Source: Casuarius casuarius (Eukaryota; Chordata; Aves; Casuariiformes; Casuariidae). From it: 64,000 nucleotides of DNA. Under the pieces are notes generated by a model, which saw nothing but the letters and a program-made list of their open reading frames with translations, searched no databases and was not told where the DNA came from. The stretch lies in assembly GCA_003342895.1 (NCBI GenBank), contig PTFA01000028.1:2872330-2936329 (forward strand), written 5' to 3'. Position 1 is the stretch's first letter. Each line of letters begins with the position of its first letter. Of the stretch, positions 1 to 10,221 are shown piece after piece. A program made the translations under genes and the position numbers.

Positions 1-130
1 CTGATGTGAGAGTGGATTATAAATACAACCCCGAGTCTATGACTGTGCCCAGTACGCTGTCTAACGTACAGGTTGTGGTACCAGTAGATGGAGGAGTAAC
101 AAACATGCAATCACTTCCACCTGCAAAATG
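1..130 (+). CDS. FCHO2: FCHO2 muHD exon, cut by the window edge
   Basis: The frame starts with GAT at position 3 and runs to TG at 129-130, the first two bases of a split Trp codon. It encodes 42 full residues ending NMQSLPPAK. The donor is GTATTA at 131, so the next exon must begin with G, which it does. The 5' boundary of the exon is not visible. Confidence 0.9.
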
Positions 131-2390
131 GTATTATCAATACTTTTATTTTTATTACTTCAAACTCACGTTAGTGTATTTATTAGGGTTACAGACAGCC
201 TGAAAAATCTCACTAGAAGAAAGAGCTAATATTTTTTTCTCCTGATAAAATACATAGTAATAGATATCTGGGACACTGTTTTGGTCCAAAACAGATCACA
301 TACAGTTGATTTATATAAACTAAAATAAGTCTATATGCACCCATTCCAACCTATATAATAATACAAGCCCTTATGAAGTTTTCAAGGTTTCTTTTCTTTG
401 GGCCAACAGACAAGGAGGTATTTTCAATTACATGATTTGAAATCAAAATCTCTTAACACTTAAAAATGTGTGCATATGGTTTGTCAGAAAAAGCAGAAGA
501 AATGCAGTTCTTAAAAACATTTCTTGATCATTTTAACTTAAATACTAGCTTCTAACTGAACTTGTTTTATAAGAAAACTGAGTAACAGAAGAGCTCTCCA
601 TAAACCAGGTAGCATTGGCACATGATTCAAGAGTCATGCTGACTGACTCACAGCTCCCTGCCACCACTTTCTAAGCCTGCAGGCCACTTAAAGCAGCACC
701 TGAAAGTGAGACACAGGTCTCGGAGGTACAGCCAGCAGTCTCACATGGATGACAGCAATCACCACTGCTCCCCCTCATGCCGCCTTCATGAAGATGCAAC
801 CTTCAGCCTGGTTCCAGGGCATTGGCACGTCCTTACTCTGTGAGACCAGAGAGGTTTTTGAGTTGTGGAGCACTAACTTAGGCTTGGGACAGTGTTAGCT
901 GTATAAAGAGGCGGTGAGTACATCTGAGCTCCGCTCTAAGCTCAGGTGCAAGGCAGACACACCTTTATGTTCTCCTGTTTGCTTTGTTTAGTTTTTCACA
1001 CGCTAGTTTAACCAGTTTAAACAATTGTTTAAAAAACTGTTAAGTAGTTAAAATGATAAAGTATTTTTACAAACCTCCATTTAGAGATGTAACTTACACA
1101 CACATGGTCTGTAAGTTACTGGTGTAAATCTAGGGAATTAATACTGTAAAATTGGTACTTATAACTAACCTAGCTTTCTCTTACAGGAACGCAGACCAGA
1201 TGAAAGCTTATTGGAAAATATCTAGCATTTCAGAGAAGTCTGAGAATGGAGGCAAGTTTCATTCTTTGTTTTGTTTTCTTGTACAGAAAAATGGTAACAG
1301 TAAAAATGTAATCATTTTAGCCTCCATCGTCTCATGCCTGCTGACATTTCTTCCCATGCTCTATCCTGTTTGCCAGTTCACCATCTTCTCAATGAAATTT
1401 CTCCTGAGAGATTCCATTCACAGTGAGACATCAAAAAATACAATTAGTTTATTAATTATAAAAGGAGAAATAGTCAAACTACTTGAAAGCCATTTAGTAG
1501 CTGTAAAATAGGACTTAGACCGGTTAAGGAAATTATTGCATCAATGCTATTTAGAAATAAGCAGTTATTCAGAGAAAAATACATTTAATACCTGTTTTTC
1601 CACACAGTCTGACAATCAAAGTAGAGATGGGTGAGCAGAAGAACTGTTAAAAATCACCAAAAACTCTGTGCTGAGACAGGCTTAGCTGTAGATGATGCCT
1701 GACCAACATTTTGAGGGTCTTTGTTTTGACCATATACTACTCTCAAAAAACGGATCTGTGTACATCTGCCCAAAGTGGTAATTCCTAGCATTTTCTAAGG
1801 TACCAATAGTTATCCTCTGCACAGCTGCCCTTCCCTGAGGTCCAGTTGATGTCATAGCTCTTCTAGAAAAGCATTGCTTCTGCTAAGGCTAAAGTAGAAA
1901 AGCAGGACTAAAACGGAGGCACCTCATCCACAAATCTTCTGTGGAGAAAAGGGCTCGTGGGGTAAGGAAAAGACCTTTAGCCCTGTTACGACTTTAGTGA
2001 AAGACATTATCGAAGCACAGGTTTGCTTGTAAATATGATGGGTTTCATACAGGAACCAGAAGCCTGGAAAGTTAAAAGCCTCTTCCAATGCTGCAAATCC
2101 CCCCTACCCTGTGACAAAGCCTAGAGAACTATTGGACAAGGAACGAAAGGGGCAGAGAGTCACTTAGTTATTCCAACAAAATCATGGGGAATTCAATCTG
2201 GCAGGTTACTGCTGTAGTCTGGTACATTTTATCAATCACTGACCTCACGGTTCTTTGCCCTCTGTCTTCCATTATTACTGTGTAGGGACATACTTTTCTT
2301 TTTTCCTTTTCCAAACTGGAGCTTTTCTTAAAAAAATAAAACCCACATATATACATACATATATATATATACACACACACACATGCGTGT

Positions 2391-2421
<31 letters not shown>

Positions 2422-4208
2422 CATGAATGCAGCCAGCTGAAGAGTTGCTGCACACCTGTAGAGCTGCATAAACTAGGCTGCCAGTGATGCAGATTACATC
2501 TCGTGTGCAAGCAGTTATGTGCAAGCAGGCTTGCATATATCCCACCACTTCTGCTCTATTCTCTTCTCACCATCTTTCACCTCATTTTCTTTGGGCATAA
2601 ATATTTAGTAATCAAGACCCAATATTAGGAAGAAGTAATACTCTGCCAGTCTTAACACCTGTGGAAGCAAAGGGACAAGTTATAGAAACATTGTTAATAG
2701 AAAGATACATGTCTTGAAGTCCTCTTTATTCTAGCCTGCAGGGTGGTAAAATATGTTTTTAAAACAAAGAACCAACATACTTACAGTGCAAAAAAAGTTC
2801 TGATTTACCCAAACCGATAGACCTATCAGAAGAAATGAAATTGATCTTAAGCCAAATTTATCAAGAACAAACTACCGCATAAAACATTTTAATCCATTAA
2901 TTCCTGCATTTTCCCCAATAACATTTCAGTTACTAAATTTCTTAGTCATTTAATAGTTCCTATCAGCTAGTAATACCAAGGTGTTTTAAGGAAGTACAAA
3001 TACTTGACTTTTACTATTCCATTACTAATTATTTAAATCTCATACTTTTTTCACACCTTATAGTGCAAGAACAAAACAATTGTTTAGAACTAGAAAAAAG
3101 GGAGCAGTGACAACTTTTTTTTTAATTTAGATTTGCCTTCGTTTAACTACAGAAGTATATTTAAAGTAATTTTGAACTGTTGCTACTTTATGATGCCTCT
3201 GAAGTCAACTTTGCCAGTTTATAAAGATCAACTGAAGGTTTTGGAAAAATGTATTTAATCAGGCTTGTCTTTATCAGAAAAATAAATAAGAATTTCTTTC
3301 TACTGGGTGCCTTACTGTTTAGATGCATTTCTTCTAATGGAGCTGGTTTTGTTCATGTAGATTCATCTAGACGGATTGTAACATTTAAATACTCTGATGT
3401 GCTTTCAGATCCACTAATGAAAAGTGCAACCTAAGAGATAAGTGGCATTAAACACAGACCAGCAAGCATACACAATAATTATAGGGCCCAATCAAGTATT
3501 TCATATAATAAAATAAGAGACTACCAGGCTGTCTGGTATACATAGTCTTCTAAGAGTATAATCTTGTAGAAATGTATACTACTTTTCACTAAATCTTTTG
3601 TAAGTCCTTGTCTTAGGCGGAGTATCGGAAAAAAAATTGTGCTCTCATCTCTTATGGAAATTTATGTAGGCCTGCCTGTAGCAGCAGATATTAAAGATAT
3701 CATGTTAGTTTTACTACTTACTATTTAAACTTTTTGAGACTGTATTGCAAAACAGCCAGCCTTTCAGTTTTGTTGTTTTTATAGGTTCTGGATCCCTCAG
3801 GGCAAAATTTGAACTTTCAGAAGGACCCAGTAAACCAGCAACACTTGCAGTGCAATTCATTAGTGAAGGAAGCACCCTTTCAGGAGTAGATGTAGAGCTA
3901 GCAGGCACCGGCTATCGGCTTTCCCTGCTCAAGAAGAGATTTGCCACTGGTAAGACACTGACATGCTTATGTATTCAAATTAATATGATTTATTCTGTAG
4001 CACCAGATTATTAAATATGAAAATGTAAAATAAATGATACATAAATAGCTATTCTTCCTTAAAATATGGCTGAAAACTGTTTCACAGTATTTTGTTTTTC
4101 CATAGTTAATGAAACTGTTCCCAGGAAAATACTGACAAAATCTGGTTTCTATACTGACTGTAAAAAAACTACCTTTATTTTTCAGGACGGTATATGGCAG
4201 ACTGCTGA
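1..4208 (+). CDS. FCHO2: FCHO2, 3' end of spliced coding sequence (last four coding exons in window)
   Basis: Joining 1-130, 1187-1251, 3785-3949 and 4186-4208 gives one open frame of 126 residues plus TGA. It begins [12 protein letters not shown], passes through [20 protein letters not shown] and [18 protein letters not shown], and ends KKRFATGRYMADC. I recognise this as the C-terminal part of the mu-homology domain (muHD) of the FCHo proteins, closest to FCHO2 rather than FCHO1 or SGIP1. FCHO2 is an F-BAR protein that binds PI(4,5)P2 membranes and starts clathrin-coated pits; its muHD recruits EPS15 and related partners. The F-BAR domain, linker and first part of the muHD lie upstream of the window. 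All four exons keep frame across their junctions, so this is an intact functional 3' end. Identity is strengthened by the neighbours TMEM171 and TMEM174, which follow FCHO2 in human. Confidence 0.95.
1016..1033. repeat. 18-bp perfect palindrome in FCHO2 intron
   Basis: TTTAAACAA followed by its exact reverse complement TTGTTTAAA. It is AT-rich, so chance is a real possibility in 64 kb. Confidence 0.8.
1089..1119. repeat. Inverted repeat / potential stem-loop upstream of an FCHO2 acceptor
   Basis: GTAACTTACA at 1089-1098 and TGTAAGTTAC at 1110-1119 are perfect reverse complements separated by 11 bases. In the pre-mRNA this could fold as a 10-bp stem about 70 nt before the exon at 1187. The right arm contains GTAAGT, the 5' splice-site consensus, which would be hidden in the stem. 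Function is unknown. Confidence 0.75.
1187..1251 (+). CDS. FCHO2: FCHO2 muHD exon
   Basis: 65 bp. The first G completes Trp (W), then [20 protein letters not shown] and GG follow. The last base, 1251, is the first base of a Gly codon completed by GT at 3785. The only placement that keeps the family sequence [12 protein letters not shown] puts the donor at GCAAGT (1252), a GC rather than GT donor. Confidence 0.9.
1252..3784 (+). other. FCHO2: FCHO2 intron with non-canonical GC donor
   Basis: Begins GCAAGT after AG/G context and ends TTGTTTTTATAG. The donor otherwise fits the strong consensus typical of GC-AG introns. The intron is about 2.5 kb, AT-rich, and contains a CA/TA microsatellite; no other repeat was recognised. 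Confidence 0.8.
2345..2417. repeat. Compound (TA)n/(CA)n microsatellite
   Basis: Alternating TA steps pass into CA runs broken once by ATGCGTGT, then about 13 further AC units. The apparent reading frames on both strands here (poly Val-Cys, poly Thr-His) come from the repeat. Confidence 0.95.
3785..3949 (+). CDS. FCHO2: FCHO2 muHD exon
   Basis: 165 bp encoding [20 protein letters not shown] through [12 protein letters not shown] and one base of the next Gly. Donor GTAAGA at 3950. This part of the muHD forms the last beta strands, with the conserved [13 protein letters not shown] and GTGYRLSL segments. Confidence 0.95.
3950..4185 (+). other. FCHO2: FCHO2 last intron
   Basis: Short 236-bp GT-AG intron with a polypyrimidine tract ending TTTATTTTTCAG. 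The frame that reads through the donor from the preceding exon carries a stop within about 60 bp. Confidence 0.85.
4186..4208 (+). CDS. FCHO2: FCHO2 terminal coding exon
   Basis: Only 23 coding bases: GA completes Gly, then RYMADC and TGA at 4206-4208. The family ends RY-L/M-AD plus one residue, so this tiny terminal coding segment is expected. The exon continues as the 3' UTR. Confidence 0.9.
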
Positions 4209-5148
4209 TGAACCTGTGAAAGTCATTGGATCAAAGGAGTGCAAGTAGCTCACTCTGCCCTCTCTACTTTTCAAACACTATTTTAACATGCATTAATTTT
4301 TAAATTTTTTACTTACTTTGAGGCTGACTACAGAAGAGAAAATGCACTTTTAAAAGTCATTTTGCAAACTTTTTATTACTTTATAATAGCACTGAAGTGA
4401 ACTTCAACACTGTCTGTAAATGATCAACTGCAATATTTGGGAGAATTTGTTAAAATTTTAGTAAATTTATATAGATTAAATCAAAATAGTAATCATTAGT
4501 TCTAATGAAAGTATGAAATTGTATGTTATACTGTAAACTTAAACCTAAAAATGTAGAAGAGCAAGCAAGAAATATCTGAGCTTTCCATAAGTAATACTCA
4601 GTCATTTTTCAGATTCTTTAATTGCCAATGTTTAAAGAAAACAAAGGCAAAATCTCACAAAATTCTTCCATCTACTCAATGTGCCATAAAACTGGTTGAG
4701 TTAGAGATGTATAAAAAAAAACTTGATGCCCATGTATCATATATTAATAACATGTAAGTTGTTTTACATAGGGGATTTTTTTTCCTAAGTGCAATGTGTT
4801 ACAAAATTGCAAAAGACAGAAGAGATTTAATTCTGCAGTTAGTAAACTTTATGGGCGTTGTGATTGTTTGAATTAATGCTGTAGATTTAATTTATTTTTA
4901 TATGAATTGCATAACATTTGTGCCTTTAAAAAAAAAAAAAAAGCTGTGCCTATCCAGTTTGTTATTCATGTGCCTCACTTCCTTTTTCAGAGTTTGGCTC
5001 TTCCATAAAGAAAGCATGGTGTTTGTATAATACATACAACTTTTATAAAAATTCCTGTGACTGGGATTTAGAAGGGAAATTTATGATAACTGGAGATTGT
5101 TTCATAAGAGGTTAAAAAGGCTGAATTACTTCCTCATGGGGTAATTGC

Positions 5149-5154
5149 AATAAA
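5149..5154 (+). terminator. FCHO2: Possible proximal poly(A) signal of FCHO2
   Basis: AATAAA about 940 bp after the stop. It would give a short 3' UTR isoform. Downstream GU-rich sequence is not obvious, so support is weak. Confidence 0.3.
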
Positions 5155-6420
5155 TGCAGCCATAGTAAAGGGAGACGCATCATACAAGACTTTGAAACTT
5201 CAATATAGTAACTTTAACGTCACCAAAGATGAGAATCCTGAAAAATCATAGAAGACTAGTAATATCAAACTTTTAAAGGCAAACAGCATTTCCCTTCACT
5301 CTGACTGTAAGTCTTTGGAGCTTAAGTGCTTTTGGGGTTGTGTGATGTGAATGTAAATGTAGTACTTTGGGAGGAATAGCATTTTAGAAAAGTATGTTTT
5401 GGCAGCAGGATGACAAGTACTGCCGTTTGTATTAATTTAAATTTTATCTGTAACCATCAAGTTAATTATTTGTATTGTCATCTATCTGCTTTCCACAGCC
5501 TAAGCATAAGGAAGTGACACATTGGTAACATTTTTTAAAGCAAGTCACTAATTTAGAAAGTCTTTTATGTATTTGTACTATTATTGTTTTTTCAATGCAG
5601 AAATCAAAAGTATTGGGGCAAAACAATTTAATAACCTCTAAATGGGAATTTTATATTACCATTCTGAGGACCAGTATCTATTTCAAATTCTCTATTAAAA
5701 CAACAAAACTTGCTTGAACTAATTCATACAAAACCAGTAATGAATCGGGCTGTTGAAGCTTTACAAAAAAAAAAAAGCTTTGTAGAGGCTATGTAAATTC
5801 TAATGTACACCATACACTTTGGCAGATGAGATTTCCATTGTTAGCACTAAGCACATGCTGTACTGTAGATCTGACTGGAAGAGTACGTACGGCTCTTAAT
5901 TTGCTAATCTTTTTGAATGGTGAAAATAACGTTTCTGACTCATAAAATGGTACAGTCTTTACTGGAATCTTAATTGTAATCTGCTTTGCAATCAAACTGT
6001 GTTTAACACGGCAACATCTTATTACTGAAAACCCAAAACTATATTATTGTTTCTAATCAAGTATTACTTTCATTTCTAAGTTAAATGAAGTAGTTATGTT
6101 TCAGCACTTTTAAACTAGCCTTCATTCAGGTGATTAAACATACATTTGCATTGGGTGCAGGTTACAATTTTGAAGCCATACAAGTTTATATAAACTTTTT
6201 GTAAAGAAATTCAAAAACAATGTAAAAAGTACATGTAGCTATCTGATGAAAAAAATGTATGTAGCAAGCTGGTTCTTGCTTGTGTATACAGCAATATCCT
6301 TTGTAGCTGCCTCCTCTTAAGAAAATTAACTTGTAAACACAACTCTAAAGGATCTGAATTTTTATGGATTGTTACTACGTCAGACTGTAAATTAGAACAT
6401 ACAAGTTTATCTTACAAAAT

Positions 6421-6428
6421 TGTAAATA
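6421..6428 (+). promoter_or_regulatory. Pumilio response element in FCHO2 3' UTR
   Basis: TGTAAATA matches the PUM consensus UGUAHAUA exactly and lies about 50 nt before the distal poly(A) signal. Use of the site is inferred. Confidence 0.4.
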
Positions 6429-6475
6429 CTTCTGATTTTTCATAAAATGTAAATTTTAAAGAATTTTGCACCCAT

Positions 6476-6481
6476 AATAAA
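6476..6481 (+). terminator. FCHO2: Likely distal poly(A) signal of FCHO2
   Basis: AATAAA in the context CCCATAATAAACATG, at the far end of a long AT-rich stretch after the FCHO2 stop. The UTR length it implies, about 2.3 kb, is plausible for this gene. Confidence 0.5.
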
Positions 6482-6751
6482 CATGTAATATATAATTTAA
6501 ATACTGACTTATATTGCTTATAGTTTTCAAATCAGTGCCACAGAGCTTTCAGGCAATAAGATAACAGAACAAAAATATCCCTGTATTGAATATTTTTAAA
6601 GTGCTAATTGATTTGCAAGTGATAAGTGGTGGCAGAGATAACATGAATTGTTTTATATATTTTAAAAGTACCACAGAAGATCAGTGGGAAGATGATTTCT
6701 GCAAAGACTTGCAACTTTACTAAACTGGTATGCCTAACTAGTAAGTTAAAT

Positions 6752-6775
6752 TAGGCAGAACTGCAGTTCTGCCTA
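6752..6775. repeat. 24-bp perfect palindrome
   Basis: TAGGCAGAACTG is followed directly by its exact reverse complement CAGTTCTGCCTA. A further TGCCTAA at 6730-6736 is the reverse complement of TTAGGCA at 6751-6757, so an alternative stem is possible. It lies about 270 bp past the presumed FCHO2 poly(A) signal. Confidence 0.95.
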
Positions 6776-7239
6776 TCTGAAAAATCTTGATTTTGTAGAC
6801 ATTAGCTAGCTTCTAGCTGCTTTCTCTGAATTTCATTATGCTGTGAAATGCTATATATTCCCTAACTTTATAAGCATATCTGTTTTGCACACAGGAAAAA
6901 AATCATTAGCAAGATTAAAGTAATTCTTTCTTATTCCTTATGTTCCATCAGTCCAAAAAGAATACATTACTTAAGTACTACTTTGACAGTCTATGCCAAA
7001 AGTGTCAGCCTAGAACATTCTTTCCAAGCTGCAAGCACAGAAACAAAGGTTGAAATTTGACAAATACATATTTGAACCAGTTTGCTTCCCACTAATCCCA
7101 CAGACTCTACAGTTTAACAAGCCATAACTTATTAAACTGACCTTCTCAGCTGGCTGAGTATCATTTCAGTAAGTACCATTCTTGTCATGCTGGAAAGTAA
7201 TAGTCCAAGGCTTTGATTCTTGTCTACTACTGTAAGGCA

Positions 7240-7325
7240 GGAATGCAGAACATGGGAGGTGCCCAACTGTGTCAGACCAAAGGGTCCCCCTAGCCCAGGG
7301 CCCCGTCTCACCAATGGCAGGAGAC
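7240..7325 (+). repeat. Ancient amniote interspersed repeat relic
   Basis: The core GTCAGACCAAAGGGTCCCCC followed by TAGCCCAGGGCCCCGTCTC matches, with divergence, a phrase I recall as common in reptile and bird genomes (GGTCAGACCAAAGGTCCATC then TAGCCCAGTATCCTGTCTC). I do not know its family name with certainty. Confidence 0.4.
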
Positions 7326-10164
7326 AAGACCCCCGTAAGGAGAGCTCACCACCATTTTCCCTCCCCTCACCCAGCACCCTTGGTTACTGGTTAGGGATAT
7401 AAGAGGGTAGGACTGTGCTCAGGCCTTCTAGTATTCATTTAACGTAGTGCCTGCTGTGCGTATTTTGGCCATACTCACTCAGAAATCACAGCTCGGGCAC
7501 CCAAGTAACGCTTGACCTTTGTTATTGTAAGCCAGTGCCCATGCACTACTTGCAACTACTAAAAACTGGATTCATACTGTTCCAGCAGGTCTGTCATTAT
7601 CTGAATAGATTATCAGTTAGCTTTTCAGGGATAATCAACTACCTCTATCACTGCCAAATAATACTTATGTAGGGTATTTGAAGGAGCTAAAATATCCGAT
7701 TATCAACTCCAACAGCGTGGGAGTAACAAATGTGGTGGGTTTTGTCATCTGACTATAAAGAAAAGTCTTCCATCATGCCAAAAAACATTACATTTCAAGT
7801 CAAGTCTTGCATGTTTGAGAGGCTTAAGATAGGCATCTTAGTATCTGTGTACTTTTTGTTTTCTTGGAATTACTTACATAATTGGTTTCCATTTCAGCTG
7901 TCATGAAAGGGCAATTTTACTTTAGAGCATGCAAGGAAAAAGGTAACTCAGGAATCCTCCAAGGATAGACTAAGCCAAAAACAATTCAAGATACTAAAGC
8001 AGCAAATAAGCATATTAAACTGCATGGTGCTCTTGACTGCACTGATTACCAGATCCCTTAATTGAAAACTTGATGTTTATCCTCAATTCTTTGCATGTTG
8101 TTACACTATTGAGTATTTCTCCTCAAACTCAATTTGACCTCCAGGTTTACTGATGTGTTGATTAAGCTCTCCCTTGGTTAATTCAATACCAATAGAAACC
8201 ACACACTCTTTAAAGAATAAAACAATCTTAGAAACACAAGGGGCCTCTTCTGGGTTAATACACATTTAATACCCAAATTCTGCATTTTTCCTCTCTACTT
8301 TCACTTCATTTTGAATCAATGCATATGTGTTTCTTTCCATTTTTAAATCTGGGATGGCTATTTTAATTATAATAACCTAAAACATGATTTTTATTTGTCA
8401 TTGTCCCAGTTTGTGTTGTGTTTCTTGTTAAAAGCTTTGTTTTCTATGACTCAAACTTTTTTTTTCCATTCCTAAAACATATTTATCTAAAAAAACAGGA
8501 TAACAACAACATATTCCCTCCCCCACCCATAAGTCATGACAACCTCACTATCCTGATTACCATTCAGCTTTTTCCTCTTATCATCCCCCGATCTCCCTTT
8601 GAATCTACCTTCTAGAAAATGTGACTCAGGAAAGTGAGCACTTCTGCTGCAGAAAGTTAGCAGTGGCAATGTGTTTGGTGATGCCTCTTGTAGTCTTCTG
8701 CTCGGTTCTTTCTTCGCCATGGTCAAATGAAGCAGCACATTTCTACAGCAGTTGCTGATGTGCCCCTCTAGCTGTCCCTCCTGCCTTTCAATTAGATACA
8801 CTCCCTATATAATATATACAGCTTCCACAACCTCCCATTCCCCACTGCTGTCCTTGCTAGGGTGTATGAATAGTCATCACTAATACAGTTATTAAACATC
8901 CAGCTGTTAGTGCTGATAACACACTGCATTCAGGCAAGATGCACGAACACAACTTTAAAGAAAGCTGTTAGTTACCTTCTGTTTGTGCTGCACTCTGTTC
9001 CTCTAGAGTCTTAAAGGACTCTGGATTTTGACAGAGCCCCTAAGGCCAAACAGGTATAACTGCCAGACCCTGACTAAGCACCAAACTTTGTTCCTGAACG
9101 CATATTTCTCCTCTGCATGTCAGGATCCCTCAGCCTCTGTGAACCAGTCCCCTCATGCTTCTAAGCAGGTCCTGCACGCAGACCACACACTAACTACTTG
9201 AATTGCTCCTTCATGGGACAGTCATGTTCTGTGACCTGCCATCTTCACCGCTAGCCCTTGGCAGTCTCACTAGCCTATTCCCGTCTATGGGCCTGCTGCT
9301 GCTGCTGCAGCTTGTCTCCTGCTGAAATCACATTTCAGTTCTGAGTCACGGAACAGGCTGGATATCCACTTCCAGTGGAGAAAGCAGTATGTGATAACCC
9401 AGGTGACAGAATTAATTTAGTTTTATTTAAGATTCTACATGCAGAAGATGATTGCGCTACTCAGAATCCTATCTTGTATTTCTAGGACAAGAAACAACCT
9501 CAGAAGAACACAATATTACTCTTAATTTCCCTATTCTGTCTCCTGGGAGTATAATGTTTGCACTCTATTACATACAGAAAATATGTTGGGGGGGAACAAA
9601 TGTGGGCTCCAGAGTTCCCTGCAGTTTTTACCCTTTAGCTTGGCAGGGAGTGAGGGTAGACAAGTATCCAACACTCAAGTCTCCCATAAATTACTTGGAA
9701 ATTCAAAAAAAAAGTAAGATGATGAAGCTCTAAAGCTATTCTTTTGTCTTGCTTGCTTAAGGAGACCCTCAACCTTCCCAATAGATAAAAGCTGACATCT
9801 TTAATAAACTGGGAAAAGAAGAGTATCTTCCCTTGCAGGATTTGCTGCTCTGTCCATGTAGCTGTGAGCTGGGCCTTAACATTGCTGCATGAACTGTGCT
9901 GATTGAGTGTTGGGAACACAGTTCACCTAAGCATCCTTCTTTGCTTCCAAGCACAAAGAGTTTCCTTGAAGGAAAAGCAGGGAACCTGTAGCCCCATTTC
10001 CCTGACCAGTTAACATTTGTGGATTGCTCAAGATTGCAGCTTCTTCTCCAGCTGATCCAGCAGATGCCACAGAGATGTACTAGAATTCAGATCAAGAGTT
10101 TGACAAATAGCACCTCCAGCCTTTCCTCCAAGGGATCATCCAACTTAAATCAGGCTTGCAATGA

Positions 10165-10221
10165 CATTGTTGGACCAAATGATCTCCAGAGGTCCTTTCC
10201 AACCCCAACGACTCTATGACG
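10165..10221 (+). mobile_element. CR1 LINE 3' end fragment, + orientation
   Basis: TTGGACCAAATGATCTCCAG, then AGGTCCTTTCCAACCCCAAC and GACTCTATGACG. This is the diagnostic 3' terminus of avian-type CR1 (TTGGACTAGATGATCTCCAG, AGGTCCCTTCCAACC, then ATTCTATG-type repeats). Only the tail is clear; the sequence 5' of about 10160 is too diverged to assign. A dead, 5'-truncated copy. Confidence 0.85.

Larger units (their letters stand above)
131..1186 (+). other. FCHO2: FCHO2 intron
   Basis: Canonical GT-AG intron. The acceptor is CTTTCTCTTACAG, ending at 1186. It is AT-rich and contains no recognised repeat family, but it holds an 18-bp perfect palindrome and a perfect 10-bp inverted repeat, listed separately, within 200 bp of the acceptor. 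Confidence 0.85.
4209..6500 (+). other. FCHO2: FCHO2 3' untranslated region
   Basis: About 2.3 kb of AT-rich sequence from the stop codon to a candidate poly(A) signal at 6476. It contains many ATTTA-type AU elements and A-runs, and no coding frame of note. A second AATAAA at 5149 could give a shorter isoform. The end point is inferred from the signal, not from transcripts. Confidence 0.6.

Noticed and set aside
2168..2548. Overlapping frames with Cys-Val and Thr-His repeats
   Set aside because: Direct translation of the CA/TA microsatellite.
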